A stretch of 64,000 nt of DNA, taken from assembly GCA_016196225.1 (NCBI GenBank), contig JACPXZ010000035.1:1-64000 (forward strand), read 5' to 3'. Made by a program: the position numbers and the translations under genes. Source of the stretch: Candidatus Peregrinibacteria bacterium. GTDB lineage: Bacteria > Patescibacteriota > Gracilibacteria > Peribacterales > Peribacteraceae. Within the stretch, counting starts at the first letter, position 1. The number at the start of each line of letters is the position of its first letter. The notes beneath the pieces are model-generated. The model searched no databases. It was not told the DNA's origin and saw nothing but the letters and a program-made list of their open reading frames with translations. Positions 1 to 8,512 of this stretch are shown here, in pieces.

Positions 1-68
1 CCGGAAAGGACATGCTCAACGAGCGCAGCCTTCATTTTTGCGAATTGGTAGGCGTGGTGGTACTTCAT
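1..68 (-). CDS. Possible 5' end of a minus-strand gene, cut by the window edge
   Basis: Read on the minus strand from an ATG at 68, the first 22 codons are open (start MKYHHAYQFAKMKAALVEHV) and run off the left edge. The frame is closed upstream by a TAA, so an initiation here is possible. No family can be recognised from so few residues. The gene would diverge from psd with almost no space between the two starts. A chance open frame is equally possible. Confidence 0.3.
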   Translation of the reverse strand, partial: MKYHHAYQFAKMKAALVEHVLS

Positions 69-88
69 GCCGCCACGATAGACCCCTA

Positions 89-844
89 GTGTGTAAGCTT
101 AATTGCTGCAATAAGAACATAAAAAAGCAAAAACATCACAAAGGGTATCCGTTTTTAGTTGCCTGGACAATCTTTTTCTTTAGAATCCCGATGATGCATC
201 CCACCACCGGAGTCTTACTTAAAATAGGAGCGGGGCTTATTGGTACCACTCTTTGTTTGATCCTCTTTTGGAAATTCTGGTTCCTCCGGGACCCGGAGCG
301 AATGATTCCCTCCGGAGACCTTATTGTGAGTCCCGCAGATGGACGTATCATGAGCATCGAGAAGTTTGATATTAGCAAAGGAGAAACGACTTCTATCCCC
401 AAAGGCATGTTCGGCGCGATCGAAACATCCCTCACGGAGGTCGGTTCCGCGGGATACATCATCTCTATTTTTATGTCCCCTCTCGATGTCCACATCAATC
501 GTTCCCCTATCGCAGGGACTATTCTCTCTCAAACACATACGCCCGGCACATTCCATCCGGCCAATCGTTGGCCGGAGTCCTTTCTTGAAAATGAGAAAAA
601 TGAATTCCTCATTCAAGGAGAACATATAACCGTCAAAGTGATCCAGATCGCGGGCTTCCTTGCCCGACGTATCCAATCATTGGTCCAGACCGGACACCAC
701 GTCACCAAAGGGGAACGCATCGGCCTTATTAATTTGGGGAGTCAATGTGTCCTTATTCTTCCGCAGGAACACATTGTACTCAACTTGCGCATCGGAGACC
801 GCGTCTCAGCAGGAAGTTCGATCATCGCTACAATAGAACCATGA
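89..844 (+). CDS. psd: Phosphatidylserine decarboxylase proenzyme
   Basis: Converts phosphatidylserine to phosphatidylethanolamine at the membrane, the step after PssA. The product shows the small-type Psd pattern: an N-terminal GYPF segment, one or two hydrophobic stretches, FLRDPER, then SPADGRI, SPLDVHINRSP and, near the C-terminus, a Gly-Ser pair (NLGSQ) where self-cleavage would make the pyruvoyl group. The start is uncertain. The track begins at TTG 38, a GTG at 89 keeps the conserved GYPF region, and the ATG at 191 would remove it, so I favour 89. The stop overlaps the pssA start as ATGA, which indicates translational coupling. Confidence 0.9.
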   Translation: MCKLNCCNKNIKKQKHHKGYPFLVAWTIFFFRIPMMHPTTGVLLKIGAGLIGTTLCLILFWKFWFLRDPERMIPSGDLIVSPADGRIMSIEKFDISKGETTSIPKGMFGAIETSLTEVGSAGYIISIFMSPLDVHINRSPIAGTILSQTHTPGTFHPANRWPESFLENEKNEFLIQGEHITVKVIQIAGFLARRIQSLVQTGHHVTKGERIGLINLGSQCVLILPQEHIVLNLRIGDRVSAGSSIIATIEP

Positions 845-1326
845 AAAGACATATTCCGAATATTCTTACGTTCTGCAACCTCATCAGTGGACTGGGGAGT
901 CTCTCCCTCAGCCTTCAACAAGAATACACATGGGCGGCTCTGCTCATTGTCTTCGCAACGATTGTTGATAAATTGGACGGCGCGGCCGCCCGAAAACTTG
1001 GCACAGAGTCCCCTATTGGAAAATATCTCGATAGCTTGAGTGATCTCGTGTCCTTTGGAATTGCACCATTTGTATTTGTCATCGACCAGCATATGACTCC
1101 CATTCTGCTCCTCACCGGCATCCTCTTTGTCTGTGCCGGCACGTATCGCCTCGCGCGATTTATGGTCAAAGAGAACCCGTTCTTCACCGGCCTTCCTATT
1201 ACACTCAACGGACTCCTATTCCCTCTGCTTTATTTCTTACATTGGAATACCGAGCAGGTATTTACTATTGCGTTCATTGGAATGAGTATGGGGATGGTGA
1301 GTAGAATAAAGATTCCGAAACTATAG
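841..1326 (+). CDS. pssA: CDP-diacylglycerol--serine O-phosphatidyltransferase
   Basis: Makes phosphatidylserine from CDP-diacylglycerol and L-serine. This integral membrane protein has the CDP-alcohol phosphatidyltransferase signature DG-x2-AR-x8-G-x3-D-x3-D, seen as DGAAARKLG...GKYLDSLSD at about residues 41-64, followed by several hydrophobic helices. At 161 residues it is shorter than typical PssA (about 240-260) but matches compact forms. The ATG at 841 overlaps the psd stop by four bases, so psd and pssA form one unit and together route CDP-DAG to phosphatidylethanolamine. The track ORF starting at 745 is only an upstream extension inside psd. Confidence 0.92.
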   Translation: MKRHIPNILTFCNLISGLGSLSLSLQQEYTWAALLIVFATIVDKLDGAAARKLGTESPIGKYLDSLSDLVSFGIAPFVFVIDQHMTPILLLTGILFVCAGTYRLARFMVKENPFFTGLPITLNGLLFPLLYFLHWNTEQVFTIAFIGMSMGMVSRIKIPKL

Positions 1327-1360
1327 GATGTATCAGTCCCTTTATCGTTCTTCTCTTGCC

Positions 1361-1382
1361 ACTTTTGTCCGGCGACAAAGGT
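1361..1382. terminator. Weak hairpin between convergent pssA and carS
   Basis: ACTTTTGTC pairs with GACAAAGGT around a four-base loop, with one G-T wobble. It lies between two genes that converge. Neither side has a clear T-tract, so termination is only a guess from position. Confidence 0.3.
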
Positions 1383-1399
1383 GACAGAAAATGTAGGCA

Positions 1400-1473
1400 C
1401 CCATTCGACTCGGCTCCAGCCTTCGCTCTACGAGCTACGGCCGGCAAGCAGGGTGAAACGCGAAGCGTTTCAC
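1400..1473. repeat. GC-rich palindromic intergenic element
   Basis: The segment holds a small palindrome (GCTCTACGAGC) and a perfect nine-base inverted repeat, GTGAAACGC-GAA-GCGTTTCAC (1453-1473), which covers the stop codon of the minus-strand carS gene. Its compactness suggests a dispersed element or a 3' hairpin for carS. I see no second copy in this window. Confidence 0.4.
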
Positions 1474-1991
1474 CACCACACTTCTTTTAAACCCATCCAA
1501 AATCCCACAATATTCACCCCAATATGCAAAAAGGGTGTCAGCACCAAAAGCACGGCAATATTTGCCCAAGGGATACCAACAACAGGCAAAACAAAAAGAA
1601 GAGCTCCAACAACATAATCCAACTGATCCAGCGGCATAGAGCATCCTCCCGCAGGGATCCCCATCCTTCGTTTAAAAAAAGAGCCAACCATATCACCAAT
1701 CATCGCCCCTCCCCCCAAGAGTAAGGCCAACAAAAGAATGCTATGGGATCCATAATGGAGCAGGGTGATATCGACCAACATACTCGACCTCCAGAGACCA
1801 TTCTGGATCACAAGAACAAGAAATGCTCCCAATATTCCTGCATAAAAACCCCGGACCGTTTTATGCGAACCGAGTAAGGAGACGGCAACAGGTCTTCCTC
1901 CCGGCCATCGCAGTCGCGCGGCAAACACCGGCGCCATATTCGCCATATACACAGGCGCAAAGAAGTAGATGGACTCAAAAACAATCTTCAC
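1470..1991 (-). CDS. carS: CDP-archaeol synthase-like (CarS/DUF46) membrane cytidylyltransferase
   Basis: Predicted to activate a lipid alcohol phosphate with CTP, as archaeal CarS does and as CdsA does in other bacteria. The 173-residue protein has the family pattern: an N-terminal PVYMANMAPV segment, GSHKTVRGFYAG, and the highly conserved GDMVGSFFKRRMGIPAG followed by PLDQLDYVVGA, among about five hydrophobic helices. It follows the PHP gene on the minus strand by four bases and converges on pssA. A bacterial CarS homologue beside PssA and Psd suggests it supplies the CDP-lipid precursor here, but the substrate cannot be read from sequence. Confidence 0.85.
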   Translation of the reverse strand: MKIVFESIYFFAPVYMANMAPVFAARLRWPGGRPVAVSLLGSHKTVRGFYAGILGAFLVLVIQNGLWRSSMLVDITLLHYGSHSILLLALLLGGGAMIGDMVGSFFKRRMGIPAGGCSMPLDQLDYVVGALLFVLPVVGIPWANIAVLLVLTPFLHIGVNIVGFWMGLKEVWW

Positions 1992-1995
1992 ACTT

Positions 1996-2940
1996 CTATA
2001 ATAGAGCGCGCACTGGGATCGTCACAACCCAGAGAACGGAAACGACAAACGCACATCGCAGAAAAATCACCAGGGGCTGGAACATCCGCCGACTACGCGA
2101 GAGAAACGAAAGATCCAATGTATAAAAGAGACGCCATTCCTTTTTAATAATCTCAAGCGGTGTGGTGATAAAACTTGTAACAAGCGACAAGAGCAAAACC
2201 CTATCCGGCTTATCGATCAAAAATGAACGATGATGTAGTGGTTTAATTAATGCATCAAATATCTCCTCATATGCAAACGTATGCGGAACATGGATCTGCA
2301 AGTGGCTCCCGATATCCCATGGATGATGAGCGTCACTCCCCCCAAAAACAATCCCCGCTCCAACAATGTCTTGGGGGATCTCCTCCGTCGCACAGAACGA
2401 CTCATAAAGCCTCGGAACACACGTGGAAAGACCCAACCGTTCAAATACAATACGCAAATACCATACACACATATTGTGACGCTCGACAAACTGCAGTCTC
2501 CTGATGGACTTGCGAATACAATCAACATCGAAATGTGCAATCATCCCCGTTTCACTCAAAACAAACGGATGAGTGACCACGCCATAGAGCCGATCATCCT
2601 GTTCAATACGACACAGTAACTCTTCGAATGAAAGTTTATAGGGTGTGAGAATATCCTTCTGTTGAAAAATATATTCGTCACGGGAAAAAACGATCACATC
2701 CACTCCTTCTTTGGTTAATGCTTCGACGCCCGGAATGAGATGAGTACTCATTCCAACAGGTCGGGAGCGTTTTAAGGCTCGAAACGCCTGAACTGGCTGC
2801 TTAAAGGCATGTTCCGCAATAAGAACGGCATCGAGATTATGATCCGCAAATGCCTTCCATATCTTTCGGGTTTTTCGTCGTGTGAGGTAACGCGAGAAGA
2901 GCTTGAGATTGGGATGCACATGCGTATCAATTCGGAGCAT
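1996..2940 (-). CDS. PHP-domain metal-dependent hydrolase with C-terminal hydrophobic tail
   Basis: A polymerase-and-histidinol-phosphatase (PHP) family protein, likely a metal-dependent phosphoesterase. The metal-binding motifs appear in order: DTHVHPN at the N-terminus, AEHAF, GVEA, THPF and GSDAHH. The last about 60 residues are basic and hydrophobic and may anchor it to the membrane. The track start is a TTG at 2958 that overlaps pyrK. The ATG at 2940 places the DTHVH motif at the usual position, so I prefer it. It lies between pyrK and carS in the long minus-strand operon. A second PHP gene lies at 8513. Confidence 0.8.
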   Translation of the reverse strand: MLRIDTHVHPNLKLFSRYLTRRKTRKIWKAFADHNLDAVLIAEHAFKQPVQAFRALKRSRPVGMSTHLIPGVEALTKEGVDVIVFSRDEYIFQQKDILTPYKLSFEELLCRIEQDDRLYGVVTHPFVLSETGMIAHFDVDCIRKSIRRLQFVERHNMCVWYLRIVFERLGLSTCVPRLYESFCATEEIPQDIVGAGIVFGGSDAHHPWDIGSHLQIHVPHTFAYEEIFDALIKPLHHRSFLIDKPDRVLLLSLVTSFITTPLEIIKKEWRLFYTLDLSFLSRSRRMFQPLVIFLRCAFVVSVLWVVTIPVRALL

Positions 2941-2954
2941 AGAAGGGCAGTGTA

Positions 2955-3794
2955 TCAAAACGCATTCTTTTTGCCTAAATCATCCCGGTGATACACCCCA
3001 AATTCGGCGATTTTCCTACAGACCTCCCCCTTCACCACCGGACCATCCGTGCATAATCGAACACCGAGCGGATCTACCGTGCAATTGCCGCAAATTCCAA
3101 ACCCGCACTTCATGTACCGTTCGAGAGAGAGTTGGCAAGGAACATTGTACTTGTCGCATATAGTGAGTACAGACTTCAACATCATCTCCGGTCCACAGGA
3201 AAATACTTTATCGACCGGAGGATCTTGTGTCTCAGCATCCTGTGTAACATTCAATAGTTTATCCAATATATTGGTGTTATATCCCTTAAAGCCCATCGAT
3301 CCATCATCAGTAGAAAGATGAACAGAGACATGCGGGAGACTTTCCAACTCTTTAACGTAGAGCAGATGTTCCTTACTTCGCGCTCCGATAATCGCTTCCA
3401 GCGTACATCCGTGCGTCACCGCTTGTGACGCGACAAAGTACATCGGTGCCGCTCCGTACCCGCCCGCCACCAGCACAATATGGTCACCGGGATCCCACGT
3501 ATAACGCGTGCCAAACGGCCCTCTTAGCCCCACGAGATCACCGACTTTTGCTTCGGCAAGAATTTCCGTCATTCCACCGACTGCAAAAAACGTGATGCGG
3601 GTGTGTGCGCCGTCATCGAACGCCACGCTCATGGGTATCTCGTCAACACCCGGGAGCCACACCATGACAAATTGCCCGGGCTTTGCCCCGAGACTCCCGT
3701 CAAACGTGAAGGTCTTCACCATCGGCGTTTCCTGCCGAATCTCTTTGATACGATAGGTGGTGGGCAGCCGGGACTCGAGGGGGATCTGTGTCAT
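2955..3794 (-). CDS. pyrK: Dihydroorotate dehydrogenase B, electron transfer subunit
   Basis: Passes electrons from dihydroorotate dehydrogenase PyrD to NAD+ through FAD and a [2Fe-2S] cluster. The 279-residue protein has a ferredoxin-reductase-like N-terminal half, a nucleotide-binding segment (LVAGGYGAAPMYF) and a C-terminal cysteine cluster (CGFGICGNCTVD...RLCTDGPV) typical of PyrK. Its ATG overlaps the pyrD stop as ATGA, so the two subunits are translated together. This marks the class 1B enzyme, which uses NAD+ rather than quinone or fumarate. Confidence 0.92.
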   Translation of the reverse strand: MTQIPLESRLPTTYRIKEIRQETPMVKTFTFDGSLGAKPGQFVMVWLPGVDEIPMSVAFDDGAHTRITFFAVGGMTEILAEAKVGDLVGLRGPFGTRYTWDPGDHIVLVAGGYGAAPMYFVASQAVTHGCTLEAIIGARSKEHLLYVKELESLPHVSVHLSTDDGSMGFKGYNTNILDKLLNVTQDAETQDPPVDKVFSCGPEMMLKSVLTICDKYNVPCQLSLERYMKCGFGICGNCTVDPLGVRLCTDGPVVKGEVCRKIAEFGVYHRDDLGKKNAF

Positions 3795-4738
3795 CTCTGT
3801 GCACGAGAAGCAAGTTCTTTGTGCATACCTCCAATCATTTGATTAATCGAATCAATACCCTCATTCGTGCACCACTCCTGCATCTCATCACACACTTTTT
3901 TAAATACTCCCGCACCAAATCGCGAAACCGCCGACCCGATCCCGACCAAGCTTGCCCCTGCAAGGATAAGTTCCAATGCGTCTTCTCCACTGTAAACCCC
4001 TCCCGTGCCAATAATAGGGATCATCCCCTTCGTCGCGGCATACACATCCGCAATACACTTCACTGCAATCGGCTTGATCCCGGGACCCGAGACTCCCCCT
4101 ACCCGATTGGCAAGGATCGGCATTCGGCTCTTTAAATCAATCGCCATACCCGGACCGACGGTATTGATCACGGTAAATCCATCGGCACCTGCATCCGCGC
4201 AAGACGCGGCCACCGCGGCAATACTCTCTACGTTGGGCGAAAGTTTTATGAACACAGGGATTTTTCCACTCACTTTTTTTACTGCCTTGGTCACTTTGGC
4301 CGCATCCGGAATGGAGCAGGCAAAAGGTTTCCCGAATTCATCCTCAACGTTGGGGCAGCTGATATTCACTTCTAATATATCCGACTTCAACTCAGCAATT
4401 TTCTCCGCGGTCTTCGCAAAATTTTCTATGCTCTCGGCAATGATATTGGCAATCAGGGGAATTGGGTGATCCTTCATAAAATCTCCAATCTCTTCACGCG
4501 CTTTCTCTACTCCGGCATCCGGGACCCCCACCGCATTGAGCATCCAGTGATCGGTCTCAATGATCGTGGGATTGGGATGCCCCTTATGCTCATGCAACCA
4601 CAAAGATTTCGTGGTGATCGCTCCCGCCCCTCCCCGCGCCACCTCCCGCCATCCGCTCGCCGTGATCCCCCAAATTCCCGATGCGAGCACGGTAGGATTT
4701 TTAAACGTAATACCGAGAATGGTTTGAGAGAGATTCAT
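3791..4738 (-). CDS. pyrD: Dihydroorotate dehydrogenase B, catalytic subunit
   Basis: FMN enzyme oxidising dihydroorotate to orotate in pyrimidine synthesis. Visible motifs are NPTVLASGIWG near the N-terminus, NISCPNV with the catalytic cysteine expected of class 1 enzymes, VFIKLSPNV, and the phosphate-binding IIGTGGVYSGEDALELILAGA. I take the ATG at 4738 (MNLSQTILG), because the track's 30 extra residues do not fit the family. It lies 44 bases after livM and overlaps pyrK by four bases. Placement behind a Liv-type importer is unusual; see the findings. Confidence 0.93.
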   Translation of the reverse strand: MNLSQTILGITFKNPTVLASGIWGITASGWREVARGGAGAITTKSLWLHEHKGHPNPTIIETDHWMLNAVGVPDAGVEKAREEIGDFMKDHPIPLIANIIAESIENFAKTAEKIAELKSDILEVNISCPNVEDEFGKPFACSIPDAAKVTKAVKKVSGKIPVFIKLSPNVESIAAVAASCADAGADGFTVINTVGPGMAIDLKSRMPILANRVGGVSGPGIKPIAVKCIADVYAATKGMIPIIGTGGVYSGEDALELILAGASLVGIGSAVSRFGAGVFKKVCDEMQEWCTNEGIDSINQMIGGMHKELASRAQR

Positions 4739-4782
4739 GGAGGAGTAATAAGTATGTCCCCAATACTCCAATATTCCAATAT

Positions 4783-5643
4783 TCAAATCTCCCGTTGTGG
4801 TGGAAAAAGCGCATCTCTCCGATACCACACCGCACCCAGTAAAATCAGTCCAAACAAAAGCAAACGCACAGGTCCCACTACCCCCGGAGACAGTGGCAAG
4901 AGTCGCAATCCTTCCTTGAGCATCATCAGCAGCGCGGTCGCAAGGATAGCCCCTCCCATACTCCCCGGTTTACCGGCAACAACGCACATCACAACAAAAA
5001 TCATCGCCGGGAATGCAAAGTCCGTTGGGCTTAAGAGGTACAAATACTGCGGGAGGAGTACCCCCGTCAGGAGCGCTCCTCCCGCAGCCACAAGGAACGC
5101 GACAATATGAACATTCTTGCGAGATATTCCCAACGCTTCCGCGTACCAATCGTGCTCGGAAAGCGCTTGGAGCTTCCGCCCAAATGCAGAGCGATCGAGC
5201 AACCATACAAACACGCACCAAACGGATACCGCCACAATGACGAAAATGGCAAACGAAACATTATCTGCCAAGAATGACCACCGGGGAATACCCGGCACGC
5301 CAAGCGCGCCCCGCGTCACCGACTGCCAATTGAGCACAACATTAAGGGCACTTAAATGCACCGCAATCGACATAACTCCAAGACCGTCGGGATCCAGCCG
5401 AAACGAGAGCCATGCCAGTAGCCATGCTGCAACAAACGCAGAAATCAAACCGAGTAACAACCCCATGATGGGGTATTGGTCAAAAAGTACGATCGAAATC
5501 CACAGAGGATACGCAGCCAGAATTTGCAATCCGATCTGACCAAAGTGAAATATTTTCCCTTTCCCAAATACAAGATTATACCCGACAATGGTCGGGAGGA
5601 GAATGCAGGTAACGGTAATGAGATGAAGGAGAAAGGACATCAA
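4783..5643 (-). CDS. livM: Branched-chain amino acid-type ABC transporter permease, LivM-like
   Basis: Membrane permease of a Liv (HAAT) family importer, 286 residues with about eight to nine hydrophobic helices. The family cytoplasmic loop is visible as FGRKLQALSEHDWYAEALGI, where the ATPase docks, and near the end is FVVMCVVAGKPGSMGGAI. It starts directly after the livH stop. The substrate is unknown. Amino acids are usual for the family, but urea and short amides are also carried by relatives. Confidence 0.85.
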   Translation of the reverse strand: MMSFLLHLITVTCILLPTIVGYNLVFGKGKIFHFGQIGLQILAAYPLWISIVLFDQYPIMGLLLGLISAFVAAWLLAWLSFRLDPDGLGVMSIAVHLSALNVVLNWQSVTRGALGVPGIPRWSFLADNVSFAIFVIVAVSVWCVFVWLLDRSAFGRKLQALSEHDWYAEALGISRKNVHIVAFLVAAGGALLTGVLLPQYLYLLSPTDFAFPAMIFVVMCVVAGKPGSMGGAILATALLMMLKEGLRLLPLSPGVVGPVRLLLFGLILLGAVWYRRDALFPPQREI

Positions 5644-6525
5644 TCAGGCGGTACGATTCTTAAAACTAAATAAGCCGGATGGGCGGCACAAAAGAAAGAC
5701 AATAATAAAAAGGAGCGCCACCGATTGCTGATATCCCGCAGGGATATAGAAACGCCCAAACCATTCGATCCCGATAACCAACTGCTCCAGTAACGCAATG
5801 AGATACGCACACACGATCGCGCCCCAAAAATTTCCCTTCCCTCCGGCAATAATCGCCGCATACGCTTTGATCGTAATCGGGAACGCCAACACTGGAGTGA
5901 GATTTTGATCAATACCAATGAATATCCCCCCACAGGCCGCCAGCACCCCACTCAATATAAAAATCACACGATGGAGAACCGATGCACGGATCCCCAGACT
6001 CATCGCGGCGTGACTATGCTGAACCACCGCCCGGATCCGTCGCCCAAAGGGAGTGGAATGGAGAACATAAGCAAATACACATAACAGGAGTACCGTCAGT
6101 ACAACTAAATACACCTGTTCCACACTGAGCCGGACCCCCCCAATATCCATGATATTTTTTCCATTCGACAGGATGGACCGCGGACGCGCTTCAAAAAAGA
6201 GCAACATCGCCGCATCCAATATCATGCCGAGTGCAATCGTGGTGACGAGGGGTAAAAACCGATGGCGTTTGTAGAACGGCGCGATAAATACCTCGAATGT
6301 TACCCAGGTTAAACCTCCCGCCATCAATAATCCTCCCACGATGCTCACGGGTAGCGTTAATCCAACACTCTGATGCAACCACCATACGGCATACCCGCCC
6401 AAAAGGACCATTTGTCCAAGAGCAAGATTAAAGATCCCAAGCACTCCGTATACGAGAGCCAGCCCCCCTGCAATGAGTGCCGCAAGGGAGCCGGCAATGA
6501 GTCCATTGATAAGGAGTTGTTCCAT
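5644..6525 (-). CDS. livH: Branched-chain amino acid-type ABC transporter permease, LivH-like
   Basis: Second permease of the Liv-type importer, 293 residues, starting MEQLLINGLIAGSLAALIAGGLALVYG, a typical LivH N-terminus. The docking loop reads FGRRIRAVVQHSHAAMSLGI, and IAGGKGNFWGAI occurs towards the end. It abuts livM with no gap and follows livK by seven bases, so the three genes are surely co-transcribed. Confidence 0.88.
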   Translation of the reverse strand: MEQLLINGLIAGSLAALIAGGLALVYGVLGIFNLALGQMVLLGGYAVWWLHQSVGLTLPVSIVGGLLMAGGLTWVTFEVFIAPFYKRHRFLPLVTTIALGMILDAAMLLFFEARPRSILSNGKNIMDIGGVRLSVEQVYLVVLTVLLLCVFAYVLHSTPFGRRIRAVVQHSHAAMSLGIRASVLHRVIFILSGVLAACGGIFIGIDQNLTPVLAFPITIKAYAAIIAGGKGNFWGAIVCAYLIALLEQLVIGIEWFGRFYIPAGYQQSVALLFIIVFLLCRPSGLFSFKNRTA

Positions 6526-6532
6526 TATAACT

Positions 6533-7654
6533 CTAGTCTACCGGAATATCGGCGACCTTTCCCCACGCACCGTCCTTCACTTCGTAGAGAACATAGGGGA
6601 TCCCGACCACGTCACCGTTTTTATCAAACCGGAATCGCCCCACCACCCCGTCATGTCCCTTGAGAGCATAGAGATAATCGCGAATTTTCATACTATCAGT
6701 CCCAACCTCCTTCATTGCTGCCGCAAGAACCCGCATCGCATCATGCGCGTGAGCGGCAAATGCGAGCGAAGCTTGCGCATCGCCAAACTTGGAGAGGAAC
6801 TTTGATCCAAAGGCACTATCGACAGAAACCTCTGGCACATTGATCGCATGCATTCCTTTACTGGCCTTCGGCGCAAGATCAAGGAGTGACTTATCCTGCG
6901 CAACGTCGTGACTCACCATCGGCTGCAAAAATCCTTGTTCACGGAACTGTTCAATCATGGCCGCCACGGTGGCCGATGTCTGACCATTCGGGAAGAACAC
7001 ATCAAACTCCTTACCCTTCAGTCGCGTCAGTAAACTCCGGTAATCCTTCGTTCCCGGTTCCACCACTTCATCAAGAACAAAGTTATCTGCTCCCGTATTC
7101 TCTTTGAGAGAATTGCGAAACGCCATCGCAAAGTCGGTATTCTCGGTGATCAAAACAACACGTGTATACCCTTTCTCTTTAAAGTAGTTGGCCATAGCCT
7201 TGGTCTTGAGCGCGTCATTCGGGTAATCACGGAAGATAAAATCTCCGGCGTTTGTGACATCCGGACTGCTCGAGAGGGGTGACATCATGACCACCTTCGC
7301 TGCCTCTGCAATCGGCGCGGCGGCAAGAGTCTCCCCGCTGCACTGACCGCCAATGATCACGCTCACCTTATCCACATGAATCAGTTTTTGTGCCGCTCCC
7401 GCCGCATCGGTCCCTGTGCACCGTCCGTCTTCGGCAATCAATTCAATTTTTCGACCGTTGATTCCTCCCTCCGCATTGATATCTTCCACGGCAATTTTCA
7501 CTCCATTCAACGTATCCATTCCATACGATGTCGCTTCTCCCGTTAGTGGACCGAGATATCCGACCTTAATGGGATCGGTACCATCCGAAGAACCACCGCC
7601 GGTGCAACCAGAGAGAACGGCAACACACGAAAGGAAAGAGAGTAAACGTTTCAT
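6533..7654 (-). CDS. livK: Liv-type substrate-binding lipoprotein
   Basis: Extracytoplasmic binding protein of the importer, 373 residues from the ATG at 7654. A short lipoprotein signal peptide ends in LSGC (Cys17), followed by a Gly/Ser-rich linker, as expected for a cell with one membrane where the binding protein is tethered by lipid. The mature part starts IKVGYLGPLTG and contains GGINGRKIELIAEDGRC and VIGGQCSGETLAAAP, typical of the periplasmic-binding-protein-like leucine-binding family. The track start at 7741 would bury the signal peptide, so it is rejected. Confidence 0.9.
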   Translation of the reverse strand: MKRLLSFLSCVAVLSGCTGGGSSDGTDPIKVGYLGPLTGEATSYGMDTLNGVKIAVEDINAEGGINGRKIELIAEDGRCTGTDAAGAAQKLIHVDKVSVIIGGQCSGETLAAAPIAEAAKVVMMSPLSSSPDVTNAGDFIFRDYPNDALKTKAMANYFKEKGYTRVVLITENTDFAMAFRNSLKENTGADNFVLDEVVEPGTKDYRSLLTRLKGKEFDVFFPNGQTSATVAAMIEQFREQGFLQPMVSHDVAQDKSLLDLAPKASKGMHAINVPEVSVDSAFGSKFLSKFGDAQASLAFAAHAHDAMRVLAAAMKEVGTDSMKIRDYLYALKGHDGVVGRFRFDKNGDVVGIPYVLYEVKDGAWGKVADIPVD

Positions 7655-7718
7655 ATATATGGGTAAGAAAATGAGGGTAGGATTTTGAAGGACACTCCCT
7701 GGTAAGTCAATGAAGAAC

Positions 7719-8453
7719 TTATGTCGTTGGATCTGCGCCAAAGTATATTTCTTGCAGTTCCTTAGATTGCTTTACCTCATCAGGCGTCCCCTCGAGCACC
7801 ACTTTGCCGACATCCAATACAATCACCCGATCGCAGATGCGCCCGATGAAGGGGAGATCATGCTCAATGATTAATACCGTTTTCCCTTCACGTTTAAGTT
7901 CTGCAATCAATCCTGATACCTGCCCTGTCATCTTGGGACTTACGCCAGCGGTCGGTTCGTCGAGCAAAAAAAGGTCCTTCCCGCACTTAAGTGTCCGGGC
8001 AATTTCCAAGAGACGCATTTGTCCACCAGATAGCGCTCCTGCCTTCTTCTTCGCAGACTTTTCAAGCCCCACCATTGCAAGAGTCCTGTGCACTAAAAAT
8101 TTCATATCTCCTAATAGCTTTTTTTGTTCATGGGGCAAGGCTTCCAATGCCACAAGAATGTTTTCCTCCAACGTCATATCCCGAAAAATCCCAAAATTTT
8201 GAAAGACGCGCCCGATCCCCTTCTGTGCGCGCACCGAGGGGGAACAGTTCGTAATATCAGATCCCCGAAAATGAATAGAACCACCCGTTGGTGCCAAAAA
8301 ACCCGACAACAGATTGAATAATGTTGTTTTGCCCGATCCATTGGGGCCAATGAGTCCCACTACTTCCCCCTGGTTCACATCAAATGACACATGATCAAGG
8401 ATCATGTGTCCCTGAATAGCCAACGAAACCTCCCGGATCGACAAAAATCCCAT
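7719..8453 (-). CDS. livG: Liv-type ABC transporter ATP-binding protein, LivG-like
   Basis: Cytoplasmic ATPase of the importer, 244 residues. Walker A GPNGSGKTT lies at about residues 36-44, the Q-loop at VFQNFGIF, the signature at LSGGQMRLLEIAR, and Walker B at LFLLDEPTAGVSP. The long insert after the Q-loop and the C-terminus identify LivG rather than LivF. Liv systems normally have a LivF too; no such gene is in this window, so LivG may act as a homodimer or the partner may lie elsewhere. It is the first gene of the minus-strand operon and diverges from the PHP gene at 8513. Confidence 0.9.
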   Translation of the reverse strand: MGFLSIREVSLAIQGHMILDHVSFDVNQGEVVGLIGPNGSGKTTLFNLLSGFLAPTGGSIHFRGSDITNCSPSVRAQKGIGRVFQNFGIFRDMTLEENILVALEALPHEQKKLLGDMKFLVHRTLAMVGLEKSAKKKAGALSGGQMRLLEIARTLKCGKDLFLLDEPTAGVSPKMTGQVSGLIAELKREGKTVLIIEHDLPFIGRICDRVIVLDVGKVVLEGTPDEVKQSKELQEIYFGADPTT

Positions 8454-8512
8454 AGGAGAATAGTACCAAAAACCGCTACCATGTCACTTTTTTTCCATTA
8501 GACTACTCTTCT

